From NCBI GenBank assembly GCA_934650095.1, contig CAKUFT010000005.1, positions 1 to 63,930 on the forward strand: DNA of 63,930 nucleotides, read 5' to 3'. A program made the position numbers and the translations under genes. Under the pieces are notes generated by a model. That model saw only the letters and a program-made list of their open reading frames with translations. It did not search any database and was not told the origin of the DNA. Position 1 is the first letter of the stretch, and each line of letters begins with the position of its first letter. This stretch comes from an uncultured Collinsella sp. GTDB taxonomy: Bacteria; Actinomycetota; Coriobacteriia; Coriobacteriales; Coriobacteriaceae. Below are positions 16,169-24,370 of the stretch, piece by piece.

Positions 16169-17277
16169 TCATCATCCCTGCTGCCATATTGAATGCATGA
16201 ATCTGTTTCTTTGTACAGATTTAGTATTTGTTCAATTGAATGTTTGGAATTGAATCGATCGGCAACAACTTTTCTTCCAGCATCGCCTATTTCTTTACGA
16301 AGTTCAGAATCGAACAACAACTTATTAATCAAAAGAGCGAGGTTATTGACATCGTCGACTTTGATAAGGAATCCATTAGTGCCGCTTTCAATGAGCCGTG
16401 GTACTCCGCCGACGGCTGTGGCTATGGTGGGTATGCCGTGAGACATTGCCTCGAGAACGCTCATGGGCATGCCTTCATTCTTAGAGGGAAGGCAGTACAC
16501 CGCGGCCCGCTCGAACAGGGCTTCGCGTCCGCCACCGGTGACCCAGCCGCAAAACTCGCAGCGGTCAGCAATACCTAGCTCCTCAGCGAGCGCTTTGTTC
16601 TTCTCGATTTCACCGTCTCCGCCAAAGACAATTTTAGTCTCCGAGAAACGCGACAGGACTTCTCTTGACGCGCGCAAGAGAACATCCGGGCTCTTGTTCG
16701 CGTCAAGACGTCCTAAAAACAGGACGTCTTGACGCGAACAAGGTGAGCACGGCTGCGCCGGCACTTTAACACCGTTATGGACAACGACAATCTTTTCAGA
16801 GTCACAAACGTTTTCTGCAAAGTAGTCACGCCACTCTTCCGACAAAACCACAACTCGGTCGGCGATGCTAAAGGTCTCCCTTACATCACGACGGTAGGCG
16901 TCTCCACCCTCTTCAAAAGCCTTCTTAAACTCCCCGTCGTGATCGTGCAGTATTACGTACTTGCCTGCTTTATGTGCCATACGGGCCATAATTGACTTAC
17001 GTTTGTAGGACCCACGGGCACTAATGTGTAGGTGAATGATGTCATAGGAAGACATGACCCTCACATAGCGCGCTAGCGCCCGCGTAAATGCGAGAGACTT
17101 ACCGAATTTTGAGGAACCGACCCCCGTCCCCAGGTACTCAAAGGCATCGCATGCCTCAGGGAGACCTCCATCAAGATAGCCCCGTACGACGGAGACAATC
17201 CCGCCATGCAGAGAAAGGTCGGGGCCGACCATCAGAACTTTCGCGTTCACTCTATTATCAACTGAAACCATCGTCAT
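16165..17277 (-). CDS. GT4-family glycosyltransferase
   Basis: 370 residues, GT-B fold. The N-terminus has the glycine-rich acceptor-side motif (GPDLSLHGG). The C-terminal donor domain has FLGRLDANKSPDVLL near residues 185-200, FGGDGEIEKN and the E-x7-E motif in SKNEGMPMSVLEAM near residue 265. It adds one sugar of the capsule repeat from a nucleotide-sugar. The ATG at 17277 lies within the end of the acetyltransferase; an in-frame ATG at 17271 has a better-spaced AAGG. The codons for RQDVLFLGRLDANK contain a perfect 22-bp inverted repeat. Confidence 0.85.
   Translation of the reverse strand: MTMVSVDNRVNAKVLMVGPDLSLHGGIVSVVRGYLDGGLPEACDAFEYLGTGVGSSKFGKSLAFTRALARYVRVMSSYDIIHLHISARGSYKRKSIMARMAHKAGKYVILHDHDGEFKKAFEEGGDAYRRDVRETFSIADRVVVLSEEWRDYFAENVCDSEKIVVVHNGVKVPAQPCSPCSRQDVLFLGRLDANKSPDVLLRASREVLSRFSETKIVFGGDGEIEKNKALAEELGIADRCEFCGWVTGGGREALFERAAVYCLPSKNEGMPMSVLEAMSHGIPTIATAVGGVPRLIESGTNGFLIKVDDVNNLALLINKLLFDSELRKEIGDAGRKVVADRFNSKHSIEQILNLYKETDSCIQYGSRDDE
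16693..16742. repeat. Perfect 22-bp inverted repeat inside a glycosyltransferase gene
   Basis: Arms 16693-16714 and 16721-16742 are exactly complementary, separated by a 6-base spacer AAAAAC. They lie in the donor-domain coding region and keep the reading frame intact. Confidence 0.92.
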
Positions 17278-17788
17278 CCTTAAGCCGCGAACCTAGGCAG
17301 TGAGCGGGAACCCCCCCCCAAATTGAATACTCAGGCTCCACATCTTTGGTCACGACGGCGCCAGCAGCAATTACGCAGTGATCAGAGATATGGACACCCT
17401 TGAGGATCGTTACGCCACAGCCCATCCACACGTCGTTACCGATAACGACATCTTGGTCGTTATCGGGAGTCTTCTCCTCATCTGTAAGTTCCATCATGGG
17501 ACGATCGAGAATATCCGTGCGGTGGTCACCTGTAACCACGGTTAAGTTAGGTCCGCTCATGACATAGTCGCCGATGCGAATTTTCGCTCGGGTCGTGAGC
17601 AGCGTTGTTCCGGGACCCAGGTACACGTTGTGACCCATGTAGATATTTCCCGCTCCGGAGATTTCGCTGCGGCGGCCGAGTGTCACGTTCTCGCCGCATG
17701 AAGCAAAAGAGCGTCGTAGCGAGGGCATAAGAAGTAGCTTGTTATAAGCACGGGAGACTCCGTCGAGGATCCTATAGGCGAGATCCAT
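17258..17788 (-). CDS. Left-handed beta-helix O-acetyltransferase of the capsule locus
   Basis: 176 residues from the ATG at 17788, which has a strong AGGAAGG site and begins two bases after the capG stop (a start at 17806 is possible). Hexapeptide repeats run from about residue 35 to 165. The catalytic His is in VTGDHRT near residue 95, and the C-terminal GGVPAH is typical of maltose/galactoside acetyltransferases. It should acetylate a capsule sugar using acetyl-CoA. A run of nine G on the coding strand falls in the codons for Trp-Gly-Gly-Val, 18 codons before the end. The 3' end overlaps the GT4 gene by 20 bp. Confidence 0.85.
   Translation of the reverse strand: MDLAYRILDGVSRAYNKLLLMPSLRRSFASCGENVTLGRRSEISGAGNIYMGHNVYLGPGTTLLTTRAKIRIGDYVMSGPNLTVVTGDHRTDILDRPMMELTDEEKTPDNDQDVVIGNDVWMGCGVTILKGVHISDHCVIAAGAVVTKDVEPEYSIWGGVPAHCLGSRLKDDDGFS
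17311..17319 (-). repeat. Homopolymeric G9 tract within the acetyltransferase gene
   Basis: Nine consecutive C on the plus strand (G on the coding strand). One-base slippage would change the last 16 or so residues and the stop position, and so the coupling to the overlapping GT4 gene. Confidence 0.9.
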
Positions 17789-17790
17789 TA

Positions 17791-18972
17791 TTAAGCCTTC
17801 CTCCACACCATCTTGTCCACGACGCCGGTGTAGCTCTGGATGATCTTGACCACCTTGGTAGACACGGTCTCATCAGCGTAGTCGGGAACGGGCGCCTCGG
17901 GCAGCGACCCTTCCGCGTCGAGCTCGACGGCGGTGTGGACAGCCTGGAGCAGGCCCTTCTCGGAAATGCCGGCGAGCGTGAAGCAGGCCTTGTCCAGGGC
18001 CTCGGGGCGTTCAGTGGAAGTGCGGATGCACACCGCCGGGAACGGGCGGCCGATAGACGCGAAGAAGCTCGACTCCTCGGGCAGGGTGCCGGAGTCCGAC
18101 ACCACCGCGAAGGCGTTCATCTGCAGGCAGTTGTAGTCATGGAAGCCCATGGGCTCGTGCATGCGCACGCGCGGGTCCAGCTTGAAGCCGGTGGCCTCCA
18201 GGCGCTTGCGGGAGCGCGGGTGGCAGGAGTACAGGATCGGCATGTCGTATTTTTCGGCCAGCGCGTTGATCGCGGTGAACAGGCTCGTGAAGTTCGCCTC
18301 GGTGTCGATGTTCTCCTCGCGGTGGGCGGAGAGCAGCATGTAGCGCTTAGGCTCCAAGTCGAGCTCGGAGAGGATATTCGAGGCCTCGATCTTGTCCAGG
18401 TTGGAGCGCAGGACCTCGGCCATGGGCGAGCCCGTGACGTAGGTGCGCTCCGGGGCGCAGCCGGTGTCCTTGAGGTAGCGGCGCGCGTGCTCGGAGTAGG
18501 CCAGGTTGACGTCGGAGATGACGTCGACGATGCGGCGGTTGGTCTCCTCGGGCAGGCACTCGTCCTTGCAGCGGTTGCCCGCCTCCATGTGGAAGATGGG
18601 GATGTGCAGGCGCTTGGCCGCGATGGCGGACAGGCAGCTGTTGGTGTCGCCCAGGATCAGCAGCGCGTCGGGCTTCACCTCAACCATGAGCTTATAGCTC
18701 GCGGCGATGATGTTGCCCACGGTCTCGCCCAAGTCGGCGCCCACGGCGTCCAGGTAGACGTCCGGGTCTTCCAGCGACAGGTCGCGGAAGAAGATGCCGT
18801 TGAGCGTGTAGTCGTAGTTCTGCCCGGTGTGCGCCAGCAGGCAGTCGAAGTGGCGGCGGCACTTCTTGATGACCTCTGACAGGCGGATGACCTCGGGGCG
18901 GGTGCCAACGATGATGAGCAGCTTCAGGCGGCCGTCGTCCCTGAATGCGATATCGGAATAGTCCTTGCCCAT
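17791..18972 (-). CDS. capG: UDP-GlcNAc 2-epimerase family enzyme (CapG/Cap5G-like)
   Basis: 393 residues of the non-hydrolysing UDP-N-acetylglucosamine 2-epimerase fold. HTGQNYD near residue 46, LGDTNS near residue 100, HMEAGNRC and the later SAHREENIDTE and SDSGTLPEES carry the substrate-binding and catalytic residues of the family. Directly after CapE and CapF, its likely job is the last C2 inversion giving UDP-N-acetyl-L-fucosamine rather than making UDP-ManNAc. It starts 4 bp after capF. The alternative reading as WecB is less likely in this context. Confidence 0.86.
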   Translation of the reverse strand: MGKDYSDIAFRDDGRLKLLIIVGTRPEVIRLSEVIKKCRRHFDCLLAHTGQNYDYTLNGIFFRDLSLEDPDVYLDAVGADLGETVGNIIAASYKLMVEVKPDALLILGDTNSCLSAIAAKRLHIPIFHMEAGNRCKDECLPEETNRRIVDVISDVNLAYSEHARRYLKDTGCAPERTYVTGSPMAEVLRSNLDKIEASNILSELDLEPKRYMLLSAHREENIDTEANFTSLFTAINALAEKYDMPILYSCHPRSRKRLEATGFKLDPRVRMHEPMGFHDYNCLQMNAFAVVSDSGTLPEESSFFASIGRPFPAVCIRTSTERPEALDKACFTLAGISEKGLLQAVHTAVELDAEGSLPEAPVPDYADETVSTKVVKIIQSYTGVVDKMVWRKA

Positions 18973-18976
18973 GCGT

Positions 18977-20194
18977 CTAGACCTCCTCGTAGTAGGTGTC
19001 GGGGCTCTCGGGGTCGAAGGGCTCGTTGGCCCACATGACCGTCACGAGGTCCTCGGTGTCGGACAGGTTGGTGATGGAGTGCGTGTAGCCGGGGATCATC
19101 TCCACGGCGCGCATGTCCGAGCCGGAGACGACGTACTCGTCGACGGGGTACGGCCTGCCCTCGGCGTCCTCCCCCACCTTCCTGAGCCTGATGCTCGCGG
19201 TGCCGGAGACCACCAGGAACCGCTCCCACTTGCTCATGTGCCAGTGGTTGCCCTTGGTGATGCCGGGCCTCGAGACGTTGATCGAGACCTGGCCGCGCTC
19301 CGGCGTGCGCAGGAACTCGGTGAACGAGCCGCGGTCATCCACGTTCGGCTTGAGGCCGTAGGCGAAGTGCCCCGGCTCGTAGTAGGACAGAAACGTACTC
19401 CACAGCTTCTTGGAGAAGGAGCCCTTAGCGAGGTCGGGCACCGAGAGCGTCTCGCGGCTGTCGCGGAAGCACCCCAGCAGGTAGACGATCTCGCCCAGGG
19501 TCTTCACGTCGGTATCGGGAACGTAGCAGAAGTCCTCGCCCTCGACTCGCTCGAGGCCCTCGTAGCCGCAGCGGTGCTCCAGCCCCAAAAGGGCCCCCAG
19601 CATCTCGCCGACGAGGTCGTCTATGTAGAGGAGCTCGAGCTCCACCGAGGGGTCGTTGACGGTGTAGGGGCGCCCGTTGGCGATGGCGTCGCAGAAGGTC
19701 GCCACGGCGGAGTTGTAGCGCGGGCGGCACCACTTGCCGTAGAGGTTCGGGAAGCGGTAGATGAGGACCGGCGCCCCGGTACGCTCGGAGTACTCGCGGA
19801 ATAGGCGCTCCCCCGCCAGCTTCGACTCGCCGTAGACCGAGCCCTCGAAGCGACCGGAGAGGCTCGCCTGCGCGGAGCTTGAGAGCATGACGGGGCATCT
19901 GTTACCGTGGCTCTCCAGGGTGTCGAGCAGCGTGGATGCGAACCCGAAGTTGCCCTCCATGAACTCGGACTGGTCCTCGGGGCGGTTGACGCCGGCCAGG
20001 TTGAACACGAAGTCGGCGCGGGAGCAGTAGTCGTCGAGCTCCTCCGGAGTCGAGTCGATGTCGTACTCCATGACCTCGAGCGGCAGCAGCGCCTGGTATT
20101 TCTCGCGGCGGTCCTTGCCGTCGCGGATGTTCTTCAGGGCGCAGCAGAGGTTCCTCCCGACGAAGCCCCTGGCGCCGGTGACGAGGACGCGCAC
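18977..20194 (-). CDS. capF: Bifunctional epimerase/reductase CapF with C-terminal cupin
   Basis: 405 residues in two domains. The N-terminal short-chain dehydrogenase/reductase has GARGFVGRN (NADPH loop, residues 7-15) and YGESKLAGE (Tyr-x3-Lys catalytic pair). The C-terminal cupin from about residue 275 has metal-binding histidines in GNHWHMSKWE. In Staphylococcus aureus CapF, the cupin epimerises C3 and the SDR reduces C4 of the CapE product, giving UDP-N-acetyl-L-talosamine (family knowledge). The same domain order supports the same reaction. It is spaced 1 bp from capE and 4 bp from capG. Confidence 0.9.
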   Translation of the reverse strand: MRVLVTGARGFVGRNLCCALKNIRDGKDRREKYQALLPLEVMEYDIDSTPEELDDYCSRADFVFNLAGVNRPEDQSEFMEGNFGFASTLLDTLESHGNRCPVMLSSSAQASLSGRFEGSVYGESKLAGERLFREYSERTGAPVLIYRFPNLYGKWCRPRYNSAVATFCDAIANGRPYTVNDPSVELELLYIDDLVGEMLGALLGLEHRCGYEGLERVEGEDFCYVPDTDVKTLGEIVYLLGCFRDSRETLSVPDLAKGSFSKKLWSTFLSYYEPGHFAYGLKPNVDDRGSFTEFLRTPERGQVSINVSRPGITKGNHWHMSKWERFLVVSGTASIRLRKVGEDAEGRPYPVDEYVVSGSDMRAVEMIPGYTHSITNLSDTEDLVTVMWANEPFDPESPDTYYEEV

Positions 20195-20195
20195 C

Positions 20196-21254
20196 CTACT
20201 GCACCGCCTCGTGCTCGCGGCCCTCCAGGGCCAACTGCACGTACTCGGCGGTCTTGATCTTGGCGATGGTGCCCTCCACGTCGAGCCTCTCGGTGTTGTG
20301 GGAGGTGTAGGACTCGTCTGCCTGGGTCTCCACCTCGCCGTCGACGACGAACTTGTCGTAGTTCAGGTCGCGCGAGTCGCAGGCGACGCGGTAGTAGCCG
20401 CCCATATCCTCGGCCCTCAGGCGCTCCTCGCGGGTCATGAGGGTCTCGAAGAGCTTCTCGCCGTGGCGGGTGCCGATCACCTGGGTGCCCACGTGCCCGA
20501 AGACCTCCTGCACGGCCTCGGCGAGGTCGCCGATGGTGGAGGCGGGCGCCTTCTGGATGAACAGGTCGCCGGGGTTGGCGTGCTCGAAGGCGAACTGGAC
20601 CAGGTCCACGGCCTCGTCCAGGTTCATGAGGAAGCGGGTCATGTTGGGGTCGGTGACCGTGAGGGGCTCGCCCTTGCGGATGCGGTCGATGAACAGCGGG
20701 ATGACGCTGCCGCGCGAGCACATGACGTTGCCGTAGCGGGTGCAGCAGATGGTGGTGCGGCCGGCGCCGTTGCGGGCGTTGGCGTAGATGATGGACTCCA
20801 TCATGGCCTTGGACTTGCCCATGGCGTTGATGGGGTATGCCGCCTTGTCGGTGGACAGGCACACGACGCGGTCCACGCCCTCGTCGATGGCGGCGTGCAG
20901 GACGTTGTCCGTGCCGATGACGTTGGTGCGCACGGCCTCCATGGGGAAGAACTCGCAGGAGGGGACCTGCTTGAGGGCGGCGGCGTGGAAGATGTAGTCC
21001 ACGCCGTGCATGGCGTCGCGCACCGACTGGGCGTTCCTCACGTCGCCGATAAAGAAGCGCACCTTGGAGGCGAGCTCGGGCGACTTCTCCTGCAGGCGGT
21101 GGCGCATGTCGTCCTGCTTCTTCTCGTCGCGGGAGAAGATGCGGATCTCTGCCAGGTCGGTGTCCATGAAGTGCTTGAGCACGGTGTTGCCGAACGAGCC
21201 GGTGCCGCCCGTGATCATGAGGGTCTTGTCTTTGAATGCGGTGGTGGGTTTCAT
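20196..21254 (-). CDS. capE: UDP-GlcNAc 4,6-dehydratase/5-epimerase CapE
   Basis: 352 residues, extended SDR of the FlaA1/CapE type. TGGTGSFGN (residues 17-25) binds NADP. The catalytic region reads STDKAAYPINAMGKSK, where Met replaces the usual Tyr before xxxLys, the hallmark of inverting UDP-GlcNAc dehydratases. It should convert UDP-GlcNAc to the 4-keto-6-deoxy-L sugar, first step to UDP-FucNAc. Junctions with wecG-like and capF genes are essentially gapless. It differs from membrane-bound PglF/CapD by lacking transmembrane helices. Confidence 0.9.
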   Translation of the reverse strand: MKPTTAFKDKTLMITGGTGSFGNTVLKHFMDTDLAEIRIFSRDEKKQDDMRHRLQEKSPELASKVRFFIGDVRNAQSVRDAMHGVDYIFHAAALKQVPSCEFFPMEAVRTNVIGTDNVLHAAIDEGVDRVVCLSTDKAAYPINAMGKSKAMMESIIYANARNGAGRTTICCTRYGNVMCSRGSVIPLFIDRIRKGEPLTVTDPNMTRFLMNLDEAVDLVQFAFEHANPGDLFIQKAPASTIGDLAEAVQEVFGHVGTQVIGTRHGEKLFETLMTREERLRAEDMGGYYRVACDSRDLNYDKFVVDGEVETQADESYTSHNTERLDVEGTIAKIKTAEYVQLALEGREHEAVQ

Positions 21255-22031
21255 CTACTTGCCTTCCTTGCGTTTAGCGCCCGTGAACTGGTAAAAGAGA
21301 AATTTGGTATTAGTAACGAGATATCGTTTGAATAATCGCTTCGGCTCCTGCATCAGGCGGTATAGCCACTCGAGACTTAGGTTCTGCATCCAAATCGGTG
21401 CCTCCGGCACCACGCCGGCGAGGACGTTGAAGGCACCCCCTACGCCGATCATCAGTGGCTGAGGGCCGCCTTTAAGCTCGTGCATGAGGACTTCCTGGCG
21501 CGGAGCGCCAAGTGCAATCCATGCAAAGTCGGCGCCAGAATCGGCAATGCGTCGTGAAAGGTCTCGTTTCTCGCCATTGGAAAGCGGACGAAAGACGGAA
21601 GGCTCCATGCCAGCAATTTCCAAGCCTGGATACTCTTCCTGAAGAGATTCCTTGAGCGCCTCGAGGTTTATCTGTTCGTTGCCGTAGAAGTAATGGCTCC
21701 ATCCGTGCTGAGCGGAAATACTGAAAATCTCGCGCATCAGATCCGGACCGGTCACGCGCCCCATCGACGTGACCGTCTTTCGGCCGACAACCGATAGGGG
21801 CTTCCCATCGGGAACGGACATAACGGACTCAGCCTGACAGGACCAGTAGCTGGGATCGTCATGGGCCATGACCGACGTATGGGCGTTAGAGACGCAGATA
21901 TACTCGCCATGTAGATTGTCGATATTATGAGTAATGAAATCGACGCATTCAGACATATTGGTGCCCGTGATCGGGACATCGATCACGGGCACACGGTTTA
22001 ATTCGTGATAATGATCATAGGACTTAAGCAC
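21255..22031 (-). CDS. WecG/TagA/CpsF-family glycosyltransferase (GT26)
   Basis: 258 residues. SNAHTSVMAHDDPSYW near residue 50, PDGKPLSVVGR near residue 75, GPDLMREIF and WIALGAPRQEVLM near residue 175 are the conserved blocks of GT26 enzymes, which move ManNAc or a related amino sugar onto lipid-linked GlcNAc. Here it is probably the second sugar of the repeat. It overlaps the sugar-transferase stop by one base and abuts capE. Confidence 0.87.
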   Translation of the reverse strand: MLKSYDHYHELNRVPVIDVPITGTNMSECVDFITHNIDNLHGEYICVSNAHTSVMAHDDPSYWSCQAESVMSVPDGKPLSVVGRKTVTSMGRVTGPDLMREIFSISAQHGWSHYFYGNEQINLEALKESLQEEYPGLEIAGMEPSVFRPLSNGEKRDLSRRIADSGADFAWIALGAPRQEVLMHELKGGPQPLMIGVGGAFNVLAGVVPEAPIWMQNLSLEWLYRLMQEPKRLFKRYLVTNTKFLFYQFTGAKRKEGK

Positions 22032-22831
22032 TAAAACGCACCCTTTCCCGTGATTACTTCAATAACGGTGAGGGCGATAATCCTTAAGTCGGTGAGAATG
22101 CCACGCCTCGCAATGTACTCAAGATCTCGCTGGACCATACCGTCGAAACCAGTTGAGTTTCGATCAGTAACCTGCCACCATCCGGTAATGCCGGGCTTCA
22201 CGGCCAGGCGCTGCAGGTCGTGCTCGGTGTACTCGGCCACCTCATTCGGCAACGGCGGACGCGGGCCCACGACCGACATCTGGCCCAGGAACACATTCAG
22301 GAACTGCGGGAACTCGTCGATGGAATGTTTGCGGATGAATTTCCCGATCTTGGTGATGCGCGGGTCCTCCTTCATCTTGAACATGGCGCCGTCGATCTCG
22401 TTTTGATCCATTAGCTCGACGAGGCGCTCGTCGGCGTCCTTGTACATGGAACGGAACTTCCACATTCGGAATGTTGTCAGGCTGCCGTCGGGGCGGGTCT
22501 GTCCCACGCGGATCTGGCTGTAGAAGGGGCTGCCCTCGCTCTCCAACCGGATGGCCGCGACGAGAATTAGGCTTGGAATCGCGATAGCGACGAGCGCGAC
22601 ACTGCTGAACACGATGTCGAACGCGCGCTTGACGGTACGGTAGGCCAGGCGCGAGCGATCCCAGTCTATGATGGATTGCATGGCCTTGTAGCGACCGGCG
22701 CCCTCACGCCGTTCCATGGCCTGGGCGATGAGCGCCGCCCCCGCGGGCGCATCCGTTGCATATTGAGGTTTATCCGACACGTTCTCTTCCAACACTTCGT
22801 CCCCAGGTCGGGGATCCTCCCTGTTCTGCAT
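22031..22831 (-). CDS. Initiating undecaprenyl-phosphate sugar-1-phosphate transferase
   Basis: 266 residues with a single hydrophobic segment near residues 85-105 followed by the bacterial sugar transferase domain: RVGQTRPDGS, MWKFRSMYKDAD, HSIDEFPQFLNV and GPRPPLPNEV, then KPGITGWWQV. This is the short WecA-independent PHPT class (catalytic core of WbaP/WcaJ without the N-terminal helices). It starts the lipid-linked repeat by transferring a hexose- or HexNAc-phosphate. The preceding antiterminator ends 15 bp upstream. Confidence 0.9.
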   Translation of the reverse strand: MQNREDPRPGDEVLEENVSDKPQYATDAPAGAALIAQAMERREGAGRYKAMQSIIDWDRSRLAYRTVKRAFDIVFSSVALVAIAIPSLILVAAIRLESEGSPFYSQIRVGQTRPDGSLTTFRMWKFRSMYKDADERLVELMDQNEIDGAMFKMKEDPRITKIGKFIRKHSIDEFPQFLNVFLGQMSVVGPRPPLPNEVAEYTEHDLQRLAVKPGITGWWQVTDRNSTGFDGMVQRDLEYIARRGILTDLRIIALTVIEVITGKGAF

Positions 22832-22846
22832 AGCGACCGTCTGCAG

Positions 22847-23401
22847 CTAGGCGATCGCCTTTTTAAGGTTTCGCATTACGCGCTGCTCGGCCGAAAGCAC
22901 GGCAAGGCCAACGCGCGTAGTTACGCGTCGGCCGCACAGGTCGAGCTCCAAATAAGCAGTGCTCTTGCGTCTGTTAATGGTTTTGATAAGGCCTTCGTGG
23001 CCTAGCAGCGGACCTGCCGTCACTACGACCTGGTCGCCGTCTTTTAGGGCCTCGCTCATGGGAACTACGCGGTCTCCCTTATGCGTAAAGCCGCCAATAA
23101 GCTGAACCTCTTCTTTTGCCAGCGGCACAAACTGACCGTCCTGGGAAAGCACCCGGGCAAAGTCGTCCATGCGTAGCAGATACTGTTGCACGGTACGGGG
23201 ATCTGCCGTGTCGCAGATAAGATAACCGGGAAAGAGCGGCTTGGTCGTATTGACCCATTCGCCGTGAACTTTAATCTCGGTTTGAAATTGGGGAAAAAAG
23301 AGCTCCTGCATGGCGCTCGCCGGCACCATGCGCTCGATGCGCTCGCGCATTACGTCTTCACGACCGTTAATGACCTGGATCACATACCACACGAGCACCA
23401 C
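22847..23401 (-). CDS. NusG-family operon antiterminator (LoaP/RfaH-like)
   Basis: About 183 residues. An NGN domain (WYVIQVINGRED and PLFPGYLICD) and a C-terminal KOW-like segment (LKDGDQVVVTAGPLLGHEGLI) make it a specialised NusG paralogue. It is the first gene of a 12-kb capsule operon, which is the classic place for LoaP/RfaH-type factors that carry RNA polymerase through long operons. Start codon is one of several clustered GTG codons after AAGGGGGG; the exact one is unclear. The long structured leader upstream is where such a factor would be recruited. The alternative, housekeeping nusG, is unlikely without secE/rplK neighbours. Confidence 0.85.
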   Translation of the reverse strand: MVLVWYVIQVINGREDVMRERIERMVPASAMQELFFPQFQTEIKVHGEWVNTTKPLFPGYLICDTADPRTVQQYLLRMDDFARVLSQDGQFVPLAKEEVQLIGGFTHKGDRVVPMSEALKDGDQVVVTAGPLLGHEGLIKTINRRKSTAYLELDLCGRRVTTRVGLAVLSAEQRVMRNLKKAIA

Positions 23402-23865
23402 CCCCCTTGCTGTCTTACGTGTGGCTCACGAGGTTTGTGTATGGCTTCGCCAGGGCGCTTGTGCGCGAAGGCGATCCATATTCAAACCCTGAGCCCAGTT
23501 AGACAAGCACGTGGCTCTGCCCCACCGTGAACGGTATGTATAAGCGCAGTTGCTGGAGACGCGGACGTGTATCGCAAAATGACCGCGTCTCCAGCTGGCT
23601 GCGTGCGACCCAGTCAAGCGGGTACAAAACTGGACCGCACGCAAACAGCTGAAGGACTGCCGTGGTTTGCCGAAACAACTTATTGCACCTTCTAATGCGA
23701 ACTTATAAATAGCCGCAAAAGCAAGTGCAAAACGTGCATGACAATCGATATTGGAGCTCGTGGTTTTTCTAACACCGCCGTTACGGCCGGATGCTGATCG
23801 ACCCTGCGCTTTGTGACTTGCTGGAGCCGTGAGCACAGTTGAACTCATGTAACGTTAGGTATCCT
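23402..23865 (-). promoter_or_regulatory. Capsule-operon leader region, structured, non-coding
   Basis: About 460 bases between a tentative promoter and the antiterminator gene. It contains a perfect 13-bp inverted repeat (23552-23564 with 23583-23595, 18-base loop) without a following T-run. Nearer the gene there is a pair of mutually exclusive GC-rich stems (about 23443-23472) some 40 bases before the start. No convincing gene is seen. The arrangement fits an RNA recruitment or pausing element for the LoaP-like protein (inference). Confidence 0.5.
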
Positions 23866-23869
23866 AGCA
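23857..23869 (-). promoter_or_regulatory. Tentative extended -10 promoter of the capsule operon
   Basis: On the minus strand TGTGCTAGGATAC resembles an extended -10 (TGnTAGGAT). No good -35 is visible. From here the transcript would have a leader of about 450 nt. Confidence 0.3.
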
Positions 23870-23870
23870 C

Positions 23871-24137
23871 AAGCTGTTAGTGAAACTGATTTGGGCTGCG
23901 TTGGACAACATATCGTTCATTTGACGTGCTTAAGGGGGTTGTTTTGGGATGTTGTTCACGTTGGCGCAGGTTATTGTGGTGCTGGAAAAAATTGGGAGCG
24001 TTCCTGAAGCCCAACTGGAGCAGCGAGCTGCACTGGTAATTGCGTATGGACAACAAACTATGTACAGACATGGGAAATAAATTGTGCAACTTTTTGTTGG
24101 CGTAGGTGAGGTTTGTGGTGCGCGGTGCTTTAGCATG
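23871..24137. other. Intergenic stretch without recognised features
   Basis: Lies between the capsule promoter region and the tRNA-Ala terminator. No gene, repeat or clear signal was found; short open frames here lack ribosome sites and homology-like content. Confidence 0.4.
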
Positions 24138-24168
24138 AAAAAAGGCCTTCGGAATACCGAAAGCCTTT
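24138..24168 (-). terminator. Intrinsic terminator after tRNA-Ala
   Basis: A 12-bp stem (24141-24152 with 24157-24168, four-base loop) is followed on the minus strand by a run of T. It sits about ten bases after the tRNA-Ala 3' end. Confidence 0.85.
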
Positions 24169-24178
24169 ACATTCACGA

Positions 24179-24254
24179 TGGTGGAGACGAGGGGGATCGA
24201 ACCCCTGACCTCTTGACTGCCAGTCAAGCGCTCTCCCAGCTGAGCTACGCCCCC
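24179..24254 (-). tRNA. tRNA-Ala (anticodon GGC)
   Basis: 76 nt on the minus strand folding into a full cloverleaf with CCA encoded. The anticodon loop CTGGCAG gives GGC. The acceptor stem has G3:U70, the main alanine identity element. The T-loop TTCGATC and D-arm AGCTCAGCTGGGAGAGC are canonical. Confidence 0.96.
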
Positions 24255-24370
24255 GTGACAAGGGGATACTATAGGGGAATGTGTTTTGGGATGCAAGGGA
24301 GAATTTTGAATTGGCTATCCTCCTTACGGGTTTTCCTGGGACGGGGCAAAAATAATCACTCTACGAGCGA

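Noticed and set aside
23426..23848. 140-codon open frame in the capsule leader
   Set aside because: No ribosome site, no recognisable domain, and it runs through the inverted repeats; better explained as non-coding leader.
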